DNA from: Candidatus Baltobacteraceae bacterium
GTDB taxonomy: Bacteria > Vulcanimicrobiota > Vulcanimicrobiia > Vulcanimicrobiales > Vulcanimicrobiaceae
Assembly (NCBI GenBank): GCA_035502855.1
Contig: DATJTX010000001.1
Coordinates: 1-63,863 of the forward strand
Direction of reading: 5' to 3'
DNA: 63,863 nt
The notes below the pieces were generated by a model. The model saw only the letters and a list, made by a program, of their open reading frames with translations, searched no databases and was not told where the DNA came from. How positions within the stretch are numbered: the first letter of the stretch is position 1; each line of letters begins with the position of its first letter. The position numbers and the translations under genes are program-made. This document shows positions 7,405 to 15,724 of the stretch, piece by piece.

Positions 7405-7934
7405 TGTCATCATTCGATGACGAGTTCGGTCTCTTCGGCGAAGACGTCGACGAGGCCGAGCGCCGTTCGACGCTTCCCGGGCGTAAGATCGCTACGAACG
7501 AAACGGTCATCGACGACGTCGAGCCGGAAGAGGAACGTCCGCCGCGCACCGAGCGCGCTCCGCGGCGCCGCAGCGGCGCGGGCGGCGGCGGGGGCGGCTA
7601 TCACGAACGTCGGGAGCGGCGCGACCGTCAACCTGGTGATCCGTGGGCTTCGCTGCGGCGCGCGACCGCGCTGCTCGATCTGCTCGCCAAGAAGCTCGTC
7701 GCGCATCCGGACGACGCGAGCGTCGAACTGTTCACCGATGAAGAGGGCAAACCGGTGATCGAACTGGTCGTCGACCCCGAGGATTTGGGCAAGGTCATCG
7801 GACGCAACGGGCGAGTCGCGCAAGCGCTGCGCACGATCGTGCGCGCGACCGCCGAGGGACGCGTCTCGGTCGATATTCTCGATGTGGAAGAAGCGGCGTC
7901 GTTTGACGAAGGTGCGAGCGACGAAACAGAGTGA
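7404..7934 (+). CDS. KH-domain RNA-binding protein (KhpA/YlqC-like) with long charged N-terminus
   Basis: 176 residues. The C-terminal about 85 residues form the KH domain seen in KhpA/YlqC (LLAKKLVAHPDD, VVDPEDLGKVIGRNGRVAQALRTIVRA; the GxxG loop is GRNG). KhpA proteins bind RNA and affect cell division and ribosome-related processes. Unusually, about 80 residues of disordered sequence precede it, first acidic, then Arg/Gly-rich (RRRSGAGGGGGGYHERRERRDR), like an RGG-type RNA-binding tail. The position between rpsP and rimM is typical. The 3' end overlaps the longest rimM reading frame. Confidence 0.85.
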   Translation: MSSFDDEFGLFGEDVDEAERRSTLPGRKIATNETVIDDVEPEEERPPRTERAPRRRSGAGGGGGGYHERRERRDRQPGDPWASLRRATALLDLLAKKLVAHPDDASVELFTDEEGKPVIELVVDPEDLGKVIGRNGRVAQALRTIVRATAEGRVSVDILDVEEAASFDEGASDETE

Positions 7935-8418
7935 ATTGCCGATCGGCCGGATCGCCGGCCTGTTCGGTATCCGCGGCGAGCTCAAGTGCGACCCGACATC
8001 GGCGGGTCGCGCCGTTTTTTCAGCCGGCGCGCAGCTGCGTTGCGTGGCCGGCGGCGAGAGCGAGCTCGTGACCCTCGAGCGCGTGCGCGAGCACAAGGGG
8101 CGCTTGCTCATCACGCTGGCGCAAGCGCACGATGCCACCAGCGCGCAGCGCTTCGTGGGCGCTACCTTCTTTGCGCCACGCGAGTCGCTCGTGCTCGAAC
8201 CGGGCGAATATCTCGATGCCGATTTGATCGGCTGCGCGGTGATCGGCGCCGACGGTAAGGGCTATGGAACGGTCGAGCGGGTCGAACACTACCCGAGCAG
8301 CGACATGCTCGTCACGCGCGCAGGGATGCTGCCGATGGTACGCGCGTTCGTCCGCGAGGTCGACCTGGAAAATCGGGAGATCGTCGTCGGCGATCTCCCG
8401 GAAGGTTTACTGGACTAG
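7882..8418 (+). CDS. rimM: 16S rRNA processing protein RimM
   Basis: 178 residues from ATG 7882. GTG 7912 (VRATKQSELPIGRI) is an alternative start that reduces the overlap with the KH gene to 23 nt and matches the usual N-terminus better. The N-terminal domain has PIGRIAGLFGIRGELK; the PRC-barrel follows with GEYLDADLIGCAVIGADG and ends LPEGLLD. RimM binds S19 and helps 30S maturation. trmD does not follow; the next gene is convergent. Confidence 0.92.
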   Translation: MWKKRRRLTKVRATKQSELPIGRIAGLFGIRGELKCDPTSAGRAVFSAGAQLRCVAGGESELVTLERVREHKGRLLITLAQAHDATSAQRFVGATFFAPRESLVLEPGEYLDADLIGCAVIGADGKGYGTVERVEHYPSSDMLVTRAGMLPMVRAFVREVDLENREIVVGDLPEGLLD

Positions 8419-8423
8419 CCGCA

Positions 8424-9440
8424 TCATCCGTCGTTTGCGGGATGATTGGTGTAGTACGCCTCGACCGCGTCGTGGATCGCGCGAGCGTAATTGTCGTTGG
8501 TCTGCGTGTCGGTGTAGAGCACCGCGCCGAAGCAGGCATAGACGTTGAGCGTGAACGTGTAGCTGTCGTGCGGGCGGAATCCGCCGACGTGCGTGACGTT
8601 GAGCACGCCCGATACGACGGTGTTGTCGCGATGCGTACCGCAAATGGAATCGGCGGCCTTGGCCACGTCCGTGCTGACGACACTGGTCATCGTCGTATTG
8701 AACCGTGCGTCGAGCGCCCGGTAGAGGTCGTCGGCCCCGGCGCTCAAGACCTTCGCCCCGGCATTACCGATCGGATGCACGATCAGCACGCCGCGCGGGG
8801 GCTTTGCGGGCTCCGGCGTCGCTGTCGGTCCCGCTTTGGCGACCTTTGGTTTTCCCTTGAACAGATCGGTCAGCACGCTGGTAATCGGAACGGAAGCACC
8901 GGCGGTCGAGGACGGTGTCGGTGTATCGGCGGGCCCGGTGTTGATTTCGGGACGGTCGATGCCTGCGGCCTGGAGGATGACCGTGCGTGCGGTGAGAGCT
9001 TGTGAGGCAACGTCTTGGACGTCGGAGATGTTCGTCGTGGCGGAGTATACGCTGATGTCGCTCGCTACGTCGACGACTTGCGCGACGATAGCCGCGCCCT
9101 GCCCGATCGGCTGAATGTAGCCGCTCACGTAGTAGTCCGCATGCTGCACGTGCGCGAACTTCTGATAATCCTCGCGCAGGATACCGGTCGGAATCTGCAG
9201 GACGGTCACGCCGCCCGTTTGCGCCATGACCTGCGCGTAGATCTGTGCGATCGCGGTCCCGTATTTCTGATTGAGATCCGGGGGCGCCTCGAATGGATAG
9301 ATCAGCACGACCGGCTTGTTCACGGCCGAAGGCGGCGGCGTGGCGCTGGGCATGGGCAACGGATGCAGCTTGGGAGTCGCCGCGATCAGCAGCGCGCTTG
9401 CAAACAGCGCAAAAAGAGCGAGGAGACGGCGCAACGGCAC
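8424..9440 (-). CDS. Secreted protein of unknown function with two similar halves
   Basis: 338 residues with an N-terminal signal peptide (RRLLALFALFASALLIAA). The first half (about 40-165) and second half (about 225-335) share a pattern: a hydrophobic strand with a PF/HP motif (VLIYPFEAP, VLIVHPIGN), an alpha region, then a VSG motif (YYVSGYIQP, TVVSGVLNV). This suggests duplicated domains of the periplasmic TolB-N-like kind. A Pro/Thr-rich linker joins them. The ORF starts at GTG 9440, but TTG 9434 lies at a better distance from AAAGGA. Function unknown; exported, probably periplasmic. Confidence 0.7.
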   Translation of the reverse strand: MPLRRLLALFALFASALLIAATPKLHPLPMPSATPPPSAVNKPVVLIYPFEAPPDLNQKYGTAIAQIYAQVMAQTGGVTVLQIPTGILREDYQKFAHVQHADYYVSGYIQPIGQGAAIVAQVVDVASDISVYSATTNISDVQDVASQALTARTVILQAAGIDRPEINTGPADTPTPSSTAGASVPITSVLTDLFKGKPKVAKAGPTATPEPAKPPRGVLIVHPIGNAGAKVLSAGADDLYRALDARFNTTMTSVVSTDVAKAADSICGTHRDNTVVSGVLNVTHVGGFRPHDSYTFTLNVYACFGAVLYTDTQTNDNYARAIHDAVEAYYTNHPANDG

Positions 9441-9448
9441 TTCCTTTG

Positions 9449-10138
9449 TTAGATCGCAGATTCTACGTGGTTAACGAACGCGCGAAGCGCGTCGTTCACA
9501 TCACCTGGGCGCTCAACCATCACAAGGTGCCCGGCACCGGGCACTATTCGCGCCCGAGCCTCCGGCACCCGGTCGGCGAGCGCTTGGGCGAACTTCGGCG
9601 GAGTGAGCACGTCGCGTTCGCCGGTGAGCGCGAGCAGCGGAAGGGCCACCTCCTGGAGGCGGCCGATGCAATCGAAGGCATCGCATGCGCGAAAGTCACG
9701 CAGCGTTTGCGCTTGGCCGACCGCCAGCATCGACGCGGCCGCCGCGGCGAGCCGCTCCGCGGTGGGCTCGGCGAAGAAGTAGCGCGGTATCTCGTGGGCG
9801 GCGCGTTCGAAGTCCTCTTCGAGTTGGGCAAAGATCGCGGGTCCGACGCGCAACTTCGCGCCCGATGCGAGCATCACGACGGCGCGTACGCCCCGGTGCT
9901 TGCGCAGCGCCAGCTCGAGTGCGATCGCGCCGCCCATCGAATGTCCGCAAAGGATCGCGTCGCGTACGTTGCGATCCCGCAGCTCGGCCGCAACGGAATC
10001 CGCGAACGCGTCGATGCTTGCCGCCTCTCCCGGCGTCGTATGCCCGGGAAGCGTCAAGGCGATTGCGTCCTGGAACGCAGCGGTTTGGGCGGCGAACACG
10101 TCGGCGGTGCATCCCGCGCCGTGAATGAAGACCAGCAC
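9449..10138 (-). CDS. Alpha/beta hydrolase
   Basis: 229 residues from GTG 10138. The fold begins directly with the oxyanion strand (MLVFIHGAG). The nucleophile Ser is in GHSMGGA, the acid is probably Asp in TGERDVLTPP and the His is in GAGHLVMVERP. All triad residues are present, so it is probably active. The cap segment between strands 6 and 7 is short. Substrate unknown; MhpC/esterase-type. It starts 8 nt after the stop of the YihY-like gene, so the two are co-transcribed. Confidence 0.85.
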   Translation of the reverse strand: MLVFIHGAGCTADVFAAQTAAFQDAIALTLPGHTTPGEAASIDAFADSVAAELRDRNVRDAILCGHSMGGAIALELALRKHRGVRAVVMLASGAKLRVGPAIFAQLEEDFERAAHEIPRYFFAEPTAERLAAAAASMLAVGQAQTLRDFRACDAFDCIGRLQEVALPLLALTGERDVLTPPKFAQALADRVPEARARIVPGAGHLVMVERPGDVNDALRAFVNHVESAI

Positions 10139-10146
10139 GAGATCGT

Positions 10147-11004
10147 CTAGCGTTTGACCCGCTGCTTTGCGGGCAGCGCGTCGAGCAAATCGTCAACCCG
10201 TGCTAGGCCCGCGGTGTCCTTCACGTGCCACGCCGCGGAGAACTCCGCACCGAAGAAAAAGACCGAGCCGATAACGTAAAACCAGAGCAAGAGCGCGAGC
10301 GGCACGGAAAGCGCGCCGTAGATCTGAGTGAAGTTGACGTGCAGCGTGTACTGTGTGAACGCAAATTGCACCAGCGGCCAAAGGATCGCGACGAGTACGC
10401 CGCCGGGAAGCGAAAATGACCACGAGATGCGGCGATTCGGGAGAAACCGGTAGAGCACCATGGTCACGACGAAGACGAGTGCCAACGAGATTCCGTAGGC
10501 GGAGAAATGGGTGAGGTTCTGACGGTCCGGCACCTGCGCGAGAAACATCGCGATCGAGATCACGATCGGCAGCGCCATCGCGATCATCAAAATCAAGCCG
10601 ATTACCGGAAGCATGACGATCGAAACGGCGACGTTGTGAAAAAACGGGCGGCCCGCCGGCACGTTCAGCGCTCGATCGAGCGCGAAGGCCAGCCCCATGA
10701 AAAGATTTTTCCCCGACCATACCAAGAAGATCAGCGCGATGATGCTGGTGATTCCGCGTCCGTAGATATATGTCTGGATGTTTGCGGCGACGAACTGGTG
10801 TAACGTGGGGCTGAACGTCCCCAAGAAATTCAGCACGCGCTCTTGCGCAAACGGAAAGATGATCGAAGCGGCGCTGAGGATCAGGACGACCAGCGGAAAG
10901 AGCGCGAAGATCGCGTTGAACGCGACGGCTTGCGCCAAGAACGCACATCCGTCTTTCGAGAAGCGCAGGCTTGCCAGGCGCAAGGTGTGGATGAGTCGTC
11001 CCAT
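10147..11004 (-). CDS. YihY/BrkB-family inner membrane protein
   Basis: 285 residues from ATG 11004 (MGRLIHTLRLASLRFSKDG); a longer start at 11043 overlaps the divergent gene. It has the family features FLAQAVAFNAIFALFPLVV near the N-terminus, then about six transmembrane helices, RFLPNRRISW and the C-terminal FGAEFSAAW. The family was once called ribonuclease BN; it is an integral membrane family of unclear transport role. Co-transcribed with the downstream alpha/beta hydrolase. Confidence 0.87.
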   Translation of the reverse strand: MGRLIHTLRLASLRFSKDGCAFLAQAVAFNAIFALFPLVVLILSAASIIFPFAQERVLNFLGTFSPTLHQFVAANIQTYIYGRGITSIIALIFLVWSGKNLFMGLAFALDRALNVPAGRPFFHNVAVSIVMLPVIGLILMIAMALPIVISIAMFLAQVPDRQNLTHFSAYGISLALVFVVTMVLYRFLPNRRISWSFSLPGGVLVAILWPLVQFAFTQYTLHVNFTQIYGALSVPLALLLWFYVIGSVFFFGAEFSAAWHVKDTAGLARVDDLLDALPAKQRVKR

Positions 11005-11027
11005 CGGATGCGGTATATCGCTATGCC

Positions 11028-11546
11028 GTGATGTTATTCCCACCGGCGGCCGTCGTAACCGTCGAGGTCAACGGGTGCCCCATCCGGGCATACCACCGGC
11101 CTTACGCGGCCGGCGGACACGTTTTTGCGCCGCTGCGCCCGTTCGTAACCCGCGTTGCGGATCGCATGTGGTATGAAGGCGATACGCTCGTGATCGCCCG
11201 CGAGGGACACGAGGTTCGGATCCGGCTGCGCCCGCGGACGCCGGATGCCCTCGATCGCACCTACGTCCCGCTCGCCGCGGTGCTGCGGGACTTGGGCGTA
11301 ACCGTGAGCTACGAGTCACGCCGCTTCCAGATTCATCTCGCGCGCACGGTGCTTGCGACGCCGTCGCCGTTCAACGCTGCGCTGCCGTCGGTTGCGCCGC
11401 GCGCGGTTTTTACGCCGGTGCCGGCGCAGACGCCGCGTCCGATCTGGACCGGGTCTGCGCTGCCGCGGCGTACGCCGCTTCCGGTGACCGTGCCGACGCC
11501 GACGCCGCATGGTAAGGTTAGGAAATGCTCGTCGCTCTGCTCCTGA
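11028..11546 (+). CDS. Copper-amine-oxidase-like stalk domain protein
   Basis: 172 residues. Residues 8-108 match the small beta-rich copper amine oxidase N-terminal-like (stalk) fold found repeatedly in envelope proteins: VTVEVNG, the HVFAPLRPFVTRVADRMWYEGDTLVI region, then TYVPLAAVLRDLGVTVSYES. A Pro/Thr-rich tail of about 60 residues follows. No clear signal peptide is seen, although the first 12 residues are hydrophobic. Divergent from the YihY-like gene; its 3' end overlaps the next gene by 22 nt. No catalytic residues; function unknown. Confidence 0.65.
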   Translation: MMLFPPAAVVTVEVNGCPIRAYHRPYAAGGHVFAPLRPFVTRVADRMWYEGDTLVIAREGHEVRIRLRPRTPDALDRTYVPLAAVLRDLGVTVSYESRRFQIHLARTVLATPSPFNAALPSVAPRAVFTPVPAQTPRPIWTGSALPRRTPLPVTVPTPTPHGKVRKCSSLCS

Positions 11547-12178
11547 GCACCGTCGTCGCGTTCCCGGCCGATGGCACATACACGTACCATCTTCAAACGC
11601 CGACCGCGCAATTCACGTCGGCAATCGTGATTACGTCGGCTCCGGGCGGCGGGACGATCACGCACGAAGCGTTTTCAGGTTCGGGCTTAGAGGCAACGAC
11701 CGATCAGCGTTTCGACGCGCAGCTTCATCCGGTTTCATACTCGGGAGGAAACATCGGCCGGCCGCTGGTTACGATCACCTTCTCAGCCGCGTCGGCCGTG
11801 TACGATTTCGACGGACACAGCGGGAGCGTCGCTCTGGACGATTCCGCGTGTGTGCTGGTAGAAGACAACGTCTTGACGTTCAGCGTTATGCTCCCGGCGG
11901 TGCTTCGCGCGACGGGCGCTACGCAGTGTATCCTTCTGCTAACCGCGCCGCGAGCACTTGCTGCAACCGTGAGCGATGCATCACCGCCGGTGCGTCCGCC
12001 GAGCGTGCCCGGCGGCGATGCGTCGGCAACGATTCATTTCGGCGCCGTGACGGAAACGATCTGGTATGATCCGCGGACGCTCATCCCCGACTACCTCGAT
12101 TTCGGTGCGGGCGCAACCGCAACGTTGACCGCTCGATCGACGAGCACGGTACTACCGGCGGCGTTGCCGTCACCGTAG
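11525..12178 (+). CDS. Secreted beta-rich protein of unknown function
   Basis: 217 residues from the ATG preceded by AGGTTAGGAA. A short signal peptide (MLVALLLSTVVAFPADG) is followed by a beta-rich body with repeated short strands and Gly/Ser turns, two cysteines (about residues 105 and 135) that could form a disulfide, and a Thr/Ser/Pro-rich end. I recognise no family. The overlap with the stalk-domain gene suggests coupled expression and a shared envelope location. Confidence 0.65.
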   Translation: MLVALLLSTVVAFPADGTYTYHLQTPTAQFTSAIVITSAPGGGTITHEAFSGSGLEATTDQRFDAQLHPVSYSGGNIGRPLVTITFSAASAVYDFDGHSGSVALDDSACVLVEDNVLTFSVMLPAVLRATGATQCILLLTAPRALAATVSDASPPVRPPSVPGGDASATIHFGAVTETIWYDPRTLIPDYLDFGAGATATLTARSTSTVLPAALPSP

Positions 12179-12181
12179 GGC

Positions 12182-12685
12182 CTACGTCGTCTGTTGCGGG
12201 GCCGAGCGCCGCACGAGCAGGTTGAGGGCGGCGAGCACGATCGCGGCGATCATCAGTACCGTCGCGGCTTGTGCCGACGAGAGATATGCGAAGCCGATAG
12301 CGCGATCGAACGAATACGCGCCGAAGCCGACGTACGCGATCTCGACCACCGCGGCGATGTAGATCGCGTTGAGTTCCCAGCCGCCGTTGGTGATGAAGAA
12401 CCCCTTGGTGATGTGGACGGTGAAGATCGCGACCAGCATGACCACCACGACCAGCGCCGGGCCGAGCGCGCCGCCCAGGCCGAGCGCGATCAGCGCCCCT
12501 CCGCCTGCCTCTCCGAGCCCGGCAAAGAACGCGAACACCCGCCCGGGCCGGAACCCCAGGCCCTCGAAGAAGCCGCCGGTTCCCGCTAGGCCGTATCCGC
12601 CGAACCAGCCGAAGAGCTTCTGAGCGCCGTGGGCCGCGATGGCTAGACCGACCACGAGGCGAACGAAGAGCAAAGCCGCATCCAT
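12182..12685 (-). CDS. DoxX-family membrane protein
   Basis: 167 residues with four transmembrane helices and the family pattern LLFVRLVVGLAIAAHGAQKLFGWFGGYG near the N-terminus. GGAGGA precedes the ATG by 9 nt. DoxX/DoxD relatives are quinone-linked or redox-stress membrane proteins, often next to and controlled by HxlR regulators. Here an HxlR gene is divergent across an 85-bp region with dyads. A redox or electrophile-stress role is inferred from that pairing. Confidence 0.87.
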   Translation of the reverse strand: MDAALLFVRLVVGLAIAAHGAQKLFGWFGGYGLAGTGGFFEGLGFRPGRVFAFFAGLGEAGGGALIALGLGGALGPALVVVVMLVAIFTVHITKGFFITNGGWELNAIYIAAVVEIAYVGFGAYSFDRAIGFAYLSSAQAATVLMIAAIVLAALNLLVRRSAPQQTT

Positions 12686-12702
12686 TTTTCGAACATCCTC
12701 CG

Positions 12703-12740
12703 CTACTTATGTTGTCTTGGCTACCTACTTATGGTAAGTT
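12703..12740. promoter_or_regulatory. Candidate HxlR operator and promoter region between doxX and hxlR
   Basis: The direct repeat CTACTTATG occurs at 12703-12711 and 12725-12733, 22 bp apart (two helical turns). The second copy overlaps the dyad ACTTA-TGG-TAAGT (12727-12739). A plausible promoter for hxlR is TTGTCT (12712-12717), 17 bp, TAAGTT (12735-12740), so the dyad lies on the -10 box. This suits control of both divergent genes by the HxlR protein. Confidence 0.5.
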
Positions 12741-12770
12741 ATAGCCAGACGGTATCACGAGCCACGACCA

Positions 12771-13160
12771 ATGTCAACGCAACGCACAACGCCACCGACG
12801 ATTTTGCCCGAAACCCAGGGCGCGCTCTGTCCACGCTTTCATCGCGCGGTCGAACTGATCGGCCGCCGCTGGACCGGAGCGATCATCCGCGTGTTGCTGG
12901 GCGGCCCCCGCCGCTTCAACGAGCTGCTTGCGGCCATTCCCGGAATCTCCGATCGGCTGCTCACGGAACGGCTGCGCGAACTCGAACATGAGGAGTTGAT
13001 CGTGCGCCGCGTCGAGCCGGGTTCGCCGGTCAAAGTGATTTACGAATTGACCTGCGCGGGCGCCGAATTGCAGGAATCGCTCGACGCGCTCGGCCGCTGG
13101 GCCGAACGGTGGCTCGGGCTGGAGTTCAATGCGTCAAGCTCTGAACGAGCACAAACCTAA
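12771..13160 (+). CDS. HxlR-family winged-helix transcriptional regulator
   Basis: 129 residues. The HxlR signature is clear: CPRFHRAVELIGRRWTGAIIRVLLGGPRRFNELLAAIPGISDRLLTERLRELE, then the wing IVRRVEPGSPVKVIYELT. The single Cys near residue 20 precedes the DNA-binding domain, as in the redox- or electrophile-sensing members of the family. Divergent from the DoxX gene; probably a local regulator acting on the repeats at 12703-12740. Its 3' end overlaps the convergent deacetylase-like gene by 35 nt. Confidence 0.9.
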   Translation: MSTQRTTPPTILPETQGALCPRFHRAVELIGRRWTGAIIRVLLGGPRRFNELLAAIPGISDRLLTERLRELEHEELIVRRVEPGSPVKVIYELTCAGAELQESLDALGRWAERWLGLEFNASSSERAQT

Positions 13161-14013
13161 TTCCCGCAGCCTGTAACTGAGGAATCATCGCGCGCACCGC
13201 TGCCAGCGTGGTTGCGCGCGGGTGACCGATCGCGATTGCGCTTCCGGTTCGTCTTGCGATGCCGGCGGCTTCGCGAAGCTGCGCTTCGGTATAGGCGACG
13301 TTCTCGCGATTATCGAGAAAGACGTCGCGCGACGCCGTCGGGATGCCGGCGGCCGCTGCCTGCTGTTCGCCGACGCTGGCGGCGCTGGTGCGTGAGTCGA
13401 TGAAGAAGAGGTGGCCGTGCCGTGCAAGCACCTCCATGACGTCGTGCATCACGCGCGCGTCGGCACTGGCCTTACTCCCCTCGTGATTGTTCACGCCCTG
13501 CGCGAGCGGAACTTGGGCCAAATCGGCCTGGACCTGTGCGATCACCTGGGCATCCGTCATCGCCGTCTTCACCTCGCCGGGACCGGGATAGATCTCGGAT
13601 TGCGGCTCCATCGGCAGATGCAGCATCACCCCTTTGCCGGCGTCGTGGGCTTCCTGCGCGATCTGGCGCGCCGCGTGAACGTACGGCAACACCGAGAGCG
13701 TGAGCGGAATGGGCAGCGCGATATACCCGCGTTCGATATCGACCCACTGTCCGCAATCATCGATGATCAGCGCGAGTTTTGGGCCGGCCGCATTCGGCGT
13801 GGGTGATGCACCCGGTGTCGGGCTTTCGGTCGGCGCTGCGGTTGCGATCGGCGTTGCGGTCAGTATGGGCAAAGGTGATGCGACGGCAAGGCTCGGCGGC
13901 GCAGCGTGACGCGGCCGCAGAAGGTACCAGCCGGCCGCAAAGGCGATGATGAAGAGGAGAACGAGTACGAGCCAGTCGCCGGGACGGCGGCGTCGGGAAC
14001 GGCGTTTCGACAC
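13126..14013 (-). CDS. Divergent polysaccharide deacetylase (YibQ/DUF610 family)
   Basis: 295 residues. An N-terminal membrane anchor (about 13-31, LVLVLLFIIAFAAGWYL) is followed by a Pro/Thr/Ala linker, then the domain starting LALIIDDCGQWVDI and containing VMLHLPMEP, NNHEGSKASAD, LFFIDSRTS and IGHPRATTLAAV. The family resembles NodB deacetylases and is common in diderms, usually near envelope genes. The Asp pair (IDD) and His residues that could bind metal are present. Activity is unproven for the family. It converges on hxlR. Confidence 0.87.
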   Translation of the reverse strand: MSKRRSRRRRPGDWLVLVLLFIIAFAAGWYLLRPRHAAPPSLAVASPLPILTATPIATAAPTESPTPGASPTPNAAGPKLALIIDDCGQWVDIERGYIALPIPLTLSVLPYVHAARQIAQEAHDAGKGVMLHLPMEPQSEIYPGPGEVKTAMTDAQVIAQVQADLAQVPLAQGVNNHEGSKASADARVMHDVMEVLARHGHLFFIDSRTSAASVGEQQAAAAGIPTASRDVFLDNRENVAYTEAQLREAAGIARRTGSAIAIGHPRATTLAAVRAMIPQLQAAGIRFVLVQSLTH

Positions 14014-14103
14014 GGAGATGGCTCGTTCGCATCACGGTACGTTAGACCTGCGGGGGATTCGCCCATGAGTGCTCGCATTCGGCCTGCTTCGCTTACCGTA
14101 TAG

Positions 14104-14925
14104 GTGCTCGAAGGCATACGCGTCGTCGCAATAGCGACGAATATTCCAGGCCCGGTTGCCGCGGCACGCCTGCATCAGCTTGGCGCGAGCGTCGTCAAAG
14201 TCGAGCCGCTGCGGGGCGATCCGCTGGCCCACGCATCACCGACCTGGTACGAAACGCTTACGCGCGGCATCGCGGTCGAACGGATCGATGTACGCGCCCC
14301 CGAATCCGCCGCCCGGATCGATGCGTACTTGCTCGACGCGGATCTCCTGCTCACCGCGATGCGCGCGCGTGCGCTGCGGAACGCCGGCCTCGATTGGCCG
14401 CGCCTGCACGCCCGTTACCCGCGGCTGTGCTGCGTATCGCTCACCGGCGAAGCCCCGCCCAACGACGACCGTGCCGGCCATGACCTGACCTATCAAGCGC
14501 GGGCGGGAACCATCGCGCCGCCGGCAATCCCGCGCGCGTTGATCGGCGACATGGCGGCCGCCGAGCGCGTCGTCAGCGTCGCCCTCGCGCTGCTCCTGCG
14601 GCGCGAACGAAACGGGGAGGCCGGTGCGGCGAACGTCGCGATCACCGATGCGGCAACCGATTTCGCGCAGCCCTATGCGCACGGCCTTACCCGCGAAAAC
14701 GGTGTGCTCGGCGGAGCGCTGCCTGCCTACAATATCTACCCCGCGCGCGAAGGGTGGGTCGCGGTTGCCGCGCTCGAACCGCATTTCGTCCAGCGGCTGC
14801 TGGCGATGCTCGAAGTCGAAGCGGTAGACGCCGGCGCGTTGCGCGCCGCCTTTGCGCTACGCAGCGCGCAGGAGTGGGAGCAGCTCGCGCAGCACCACGA
14901 CGTGCCGCTGGCCGCAATTCGTTGA
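14104..14925 (+). CDS. CaiB/BaiF (family III) CoA-transferase, short form
   Basis: 273 residues from GTG 14104. The N-terminus is typical ([41 protein letters not shown]), and the candidate catalytic Asp lies in [11 protein letters not shown]. Full family members have about 380-420 residues, so the C-terminal part of the second lobe is missing and the N-terminal DL(S)R-type region is shortened. It may still dimerise or be a degenerate form. The SDR gene starts 28 nt downstream and resembles a 3-hydroxyacyl-CoA dehydrogenase, so an acyl-CoA pathway is inferred. Confidence 0.8.
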   Translation: MLEGIRVVAIATNIPGPVAAARLHQLGASVVKVEPLRGDPLAHASPTWYETLTRGIAVERIDVRAPESAARIDAYLLDADLLLTAMRARALRNAGLDWPRLHARYPRLCCVSLTGEAPPNDDRAGHDLTYQARAGTIAPPAIPRALIGDMAAAERVVSVALALLLRRERNGEAGAANVAITDAATDFAQPYAHGLTRENGVLGGALPAYNIYPAREGWVAVAALEPHFVQRLLAMLEVEAVDAGALRAAFALRSAQEWEQLAQHHDVPLAAIR

Positions 14926-14953
14926 CGCCGCGAGCGTAAGGAGATCGATCCAC

Positions 14954-15718
14954 TTGGAAATTGCCGGAAAAACCATCCTCGTCACCGGGGGCAGCTCGGG
15001 ACTGGGCGCCGCCTGCGTTCGCGAATTCGCAAGCGCCGGTGCGAACGTCGTGATCGCCGATATCGGTGAGCACGGTGCACGGCTCGCGCAGGAACTCGGC
15101 GCGCCGGTACGCTTTGCCAAGACCGACGTCACCGACGAAAATCAGGTGGGCGCCGCGATTGCGCTTTCACTCCGCGAGTTCGGCGCGCTGCACGGCGCGA
15201 TCAATTGTGCCGGCATCGCGACCGCGGAGCGCGCCGTGGGCAAGGACGGTCCGCAACCGCTCGCGCATTTCAGTAAAGTGATCGCGGTGAATTTGATCGG
15301 GACGTTCAACGTGGTGCGCCTGGTTGCGGCGGAGATGATGAAACGGCCGGTCGAAAGCGCGCAAGACCGCGGCGTCATCGTCTGCACCGCGTCGGTGGCG
15401 GCGTTCGACGGCCAGATCGGTCAAGCAGCGTACTCGGCATCGAAAGGCGGAATCGTCGGGCTCACGCTTCCGCTCGCACGCGAATTCGCGCAAGCGCAGA
15501 TCCGCGTGTGCAGCATCGCTCCGGGCATTTTCGATACGCCGATGCTCGCCGGTTTACCCGAGCCGGCACGCGAGTCGCTGGGAAAACAGACGCCATTCCC
15601 GGCGCGGCTAGGGCGGCCGGGCGAATATGCGGCGCTCGCGCGTCACATCTTCGAAAACCAGATGCTCAACGGCGAGACGATCCGGCTTGACGGCGCCATC
15701 CGCCTCGCCCCCAGGTAA
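14954..15718 (+). CDS. SDR, 3-hydroxyacyl-CoA dehydrogenase type II-like
   Basis: 254 residues. The start is TTG 14954, preceded by AAGGAG at 10 nt; the longer frame begins inside the CoA-transferase gene. It has TGGSSGLG for NAD binding, DVTDE, INCAGIA, the catalytic Ser in [13 protein letters not shown] and YSASK. The sequence [25 protein letters not shown] follows the pattern of type II 3-hydroxyacyl-CoA dehydrogenases (HSD17B10-like), which oxidise hydroxyacyl-CoA in beta-oxidation or isoleucine breakdown. Operon with the CoA-transferase. Confidence 0.88.
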   Translation: MEIAGKTILVTGGSSGLGAACVREFASAGANVVIADIGEHGARLAQELGAPVRFAKTDVTDENQVGAAIALSLREFGALHGAINCAGIATAERAVGKDGPQPLAHFSKVIAVNLIGTFNVVRLVAAEMMKRPVESAQDRGVIVCTASVAAFDGQIGQAAYSASKGGIVGLTLPLAREFAQAQIRVCSIAPGIFDTPMLAGLPEPARESLGKQTPFPARLGRPGEYAALARHIFENQMLNGETIRLDGAIRLAPR

Positions 15719-15724
15719 CGACCT

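Noticed and set aside
8419-8450. Hairpin between rimM and the convergent secreted protein gene (8423-8446)
   Set aside because: A 7-bp stem with a 10-nt loop and no T-run on either strand; too weak to call a terminator.
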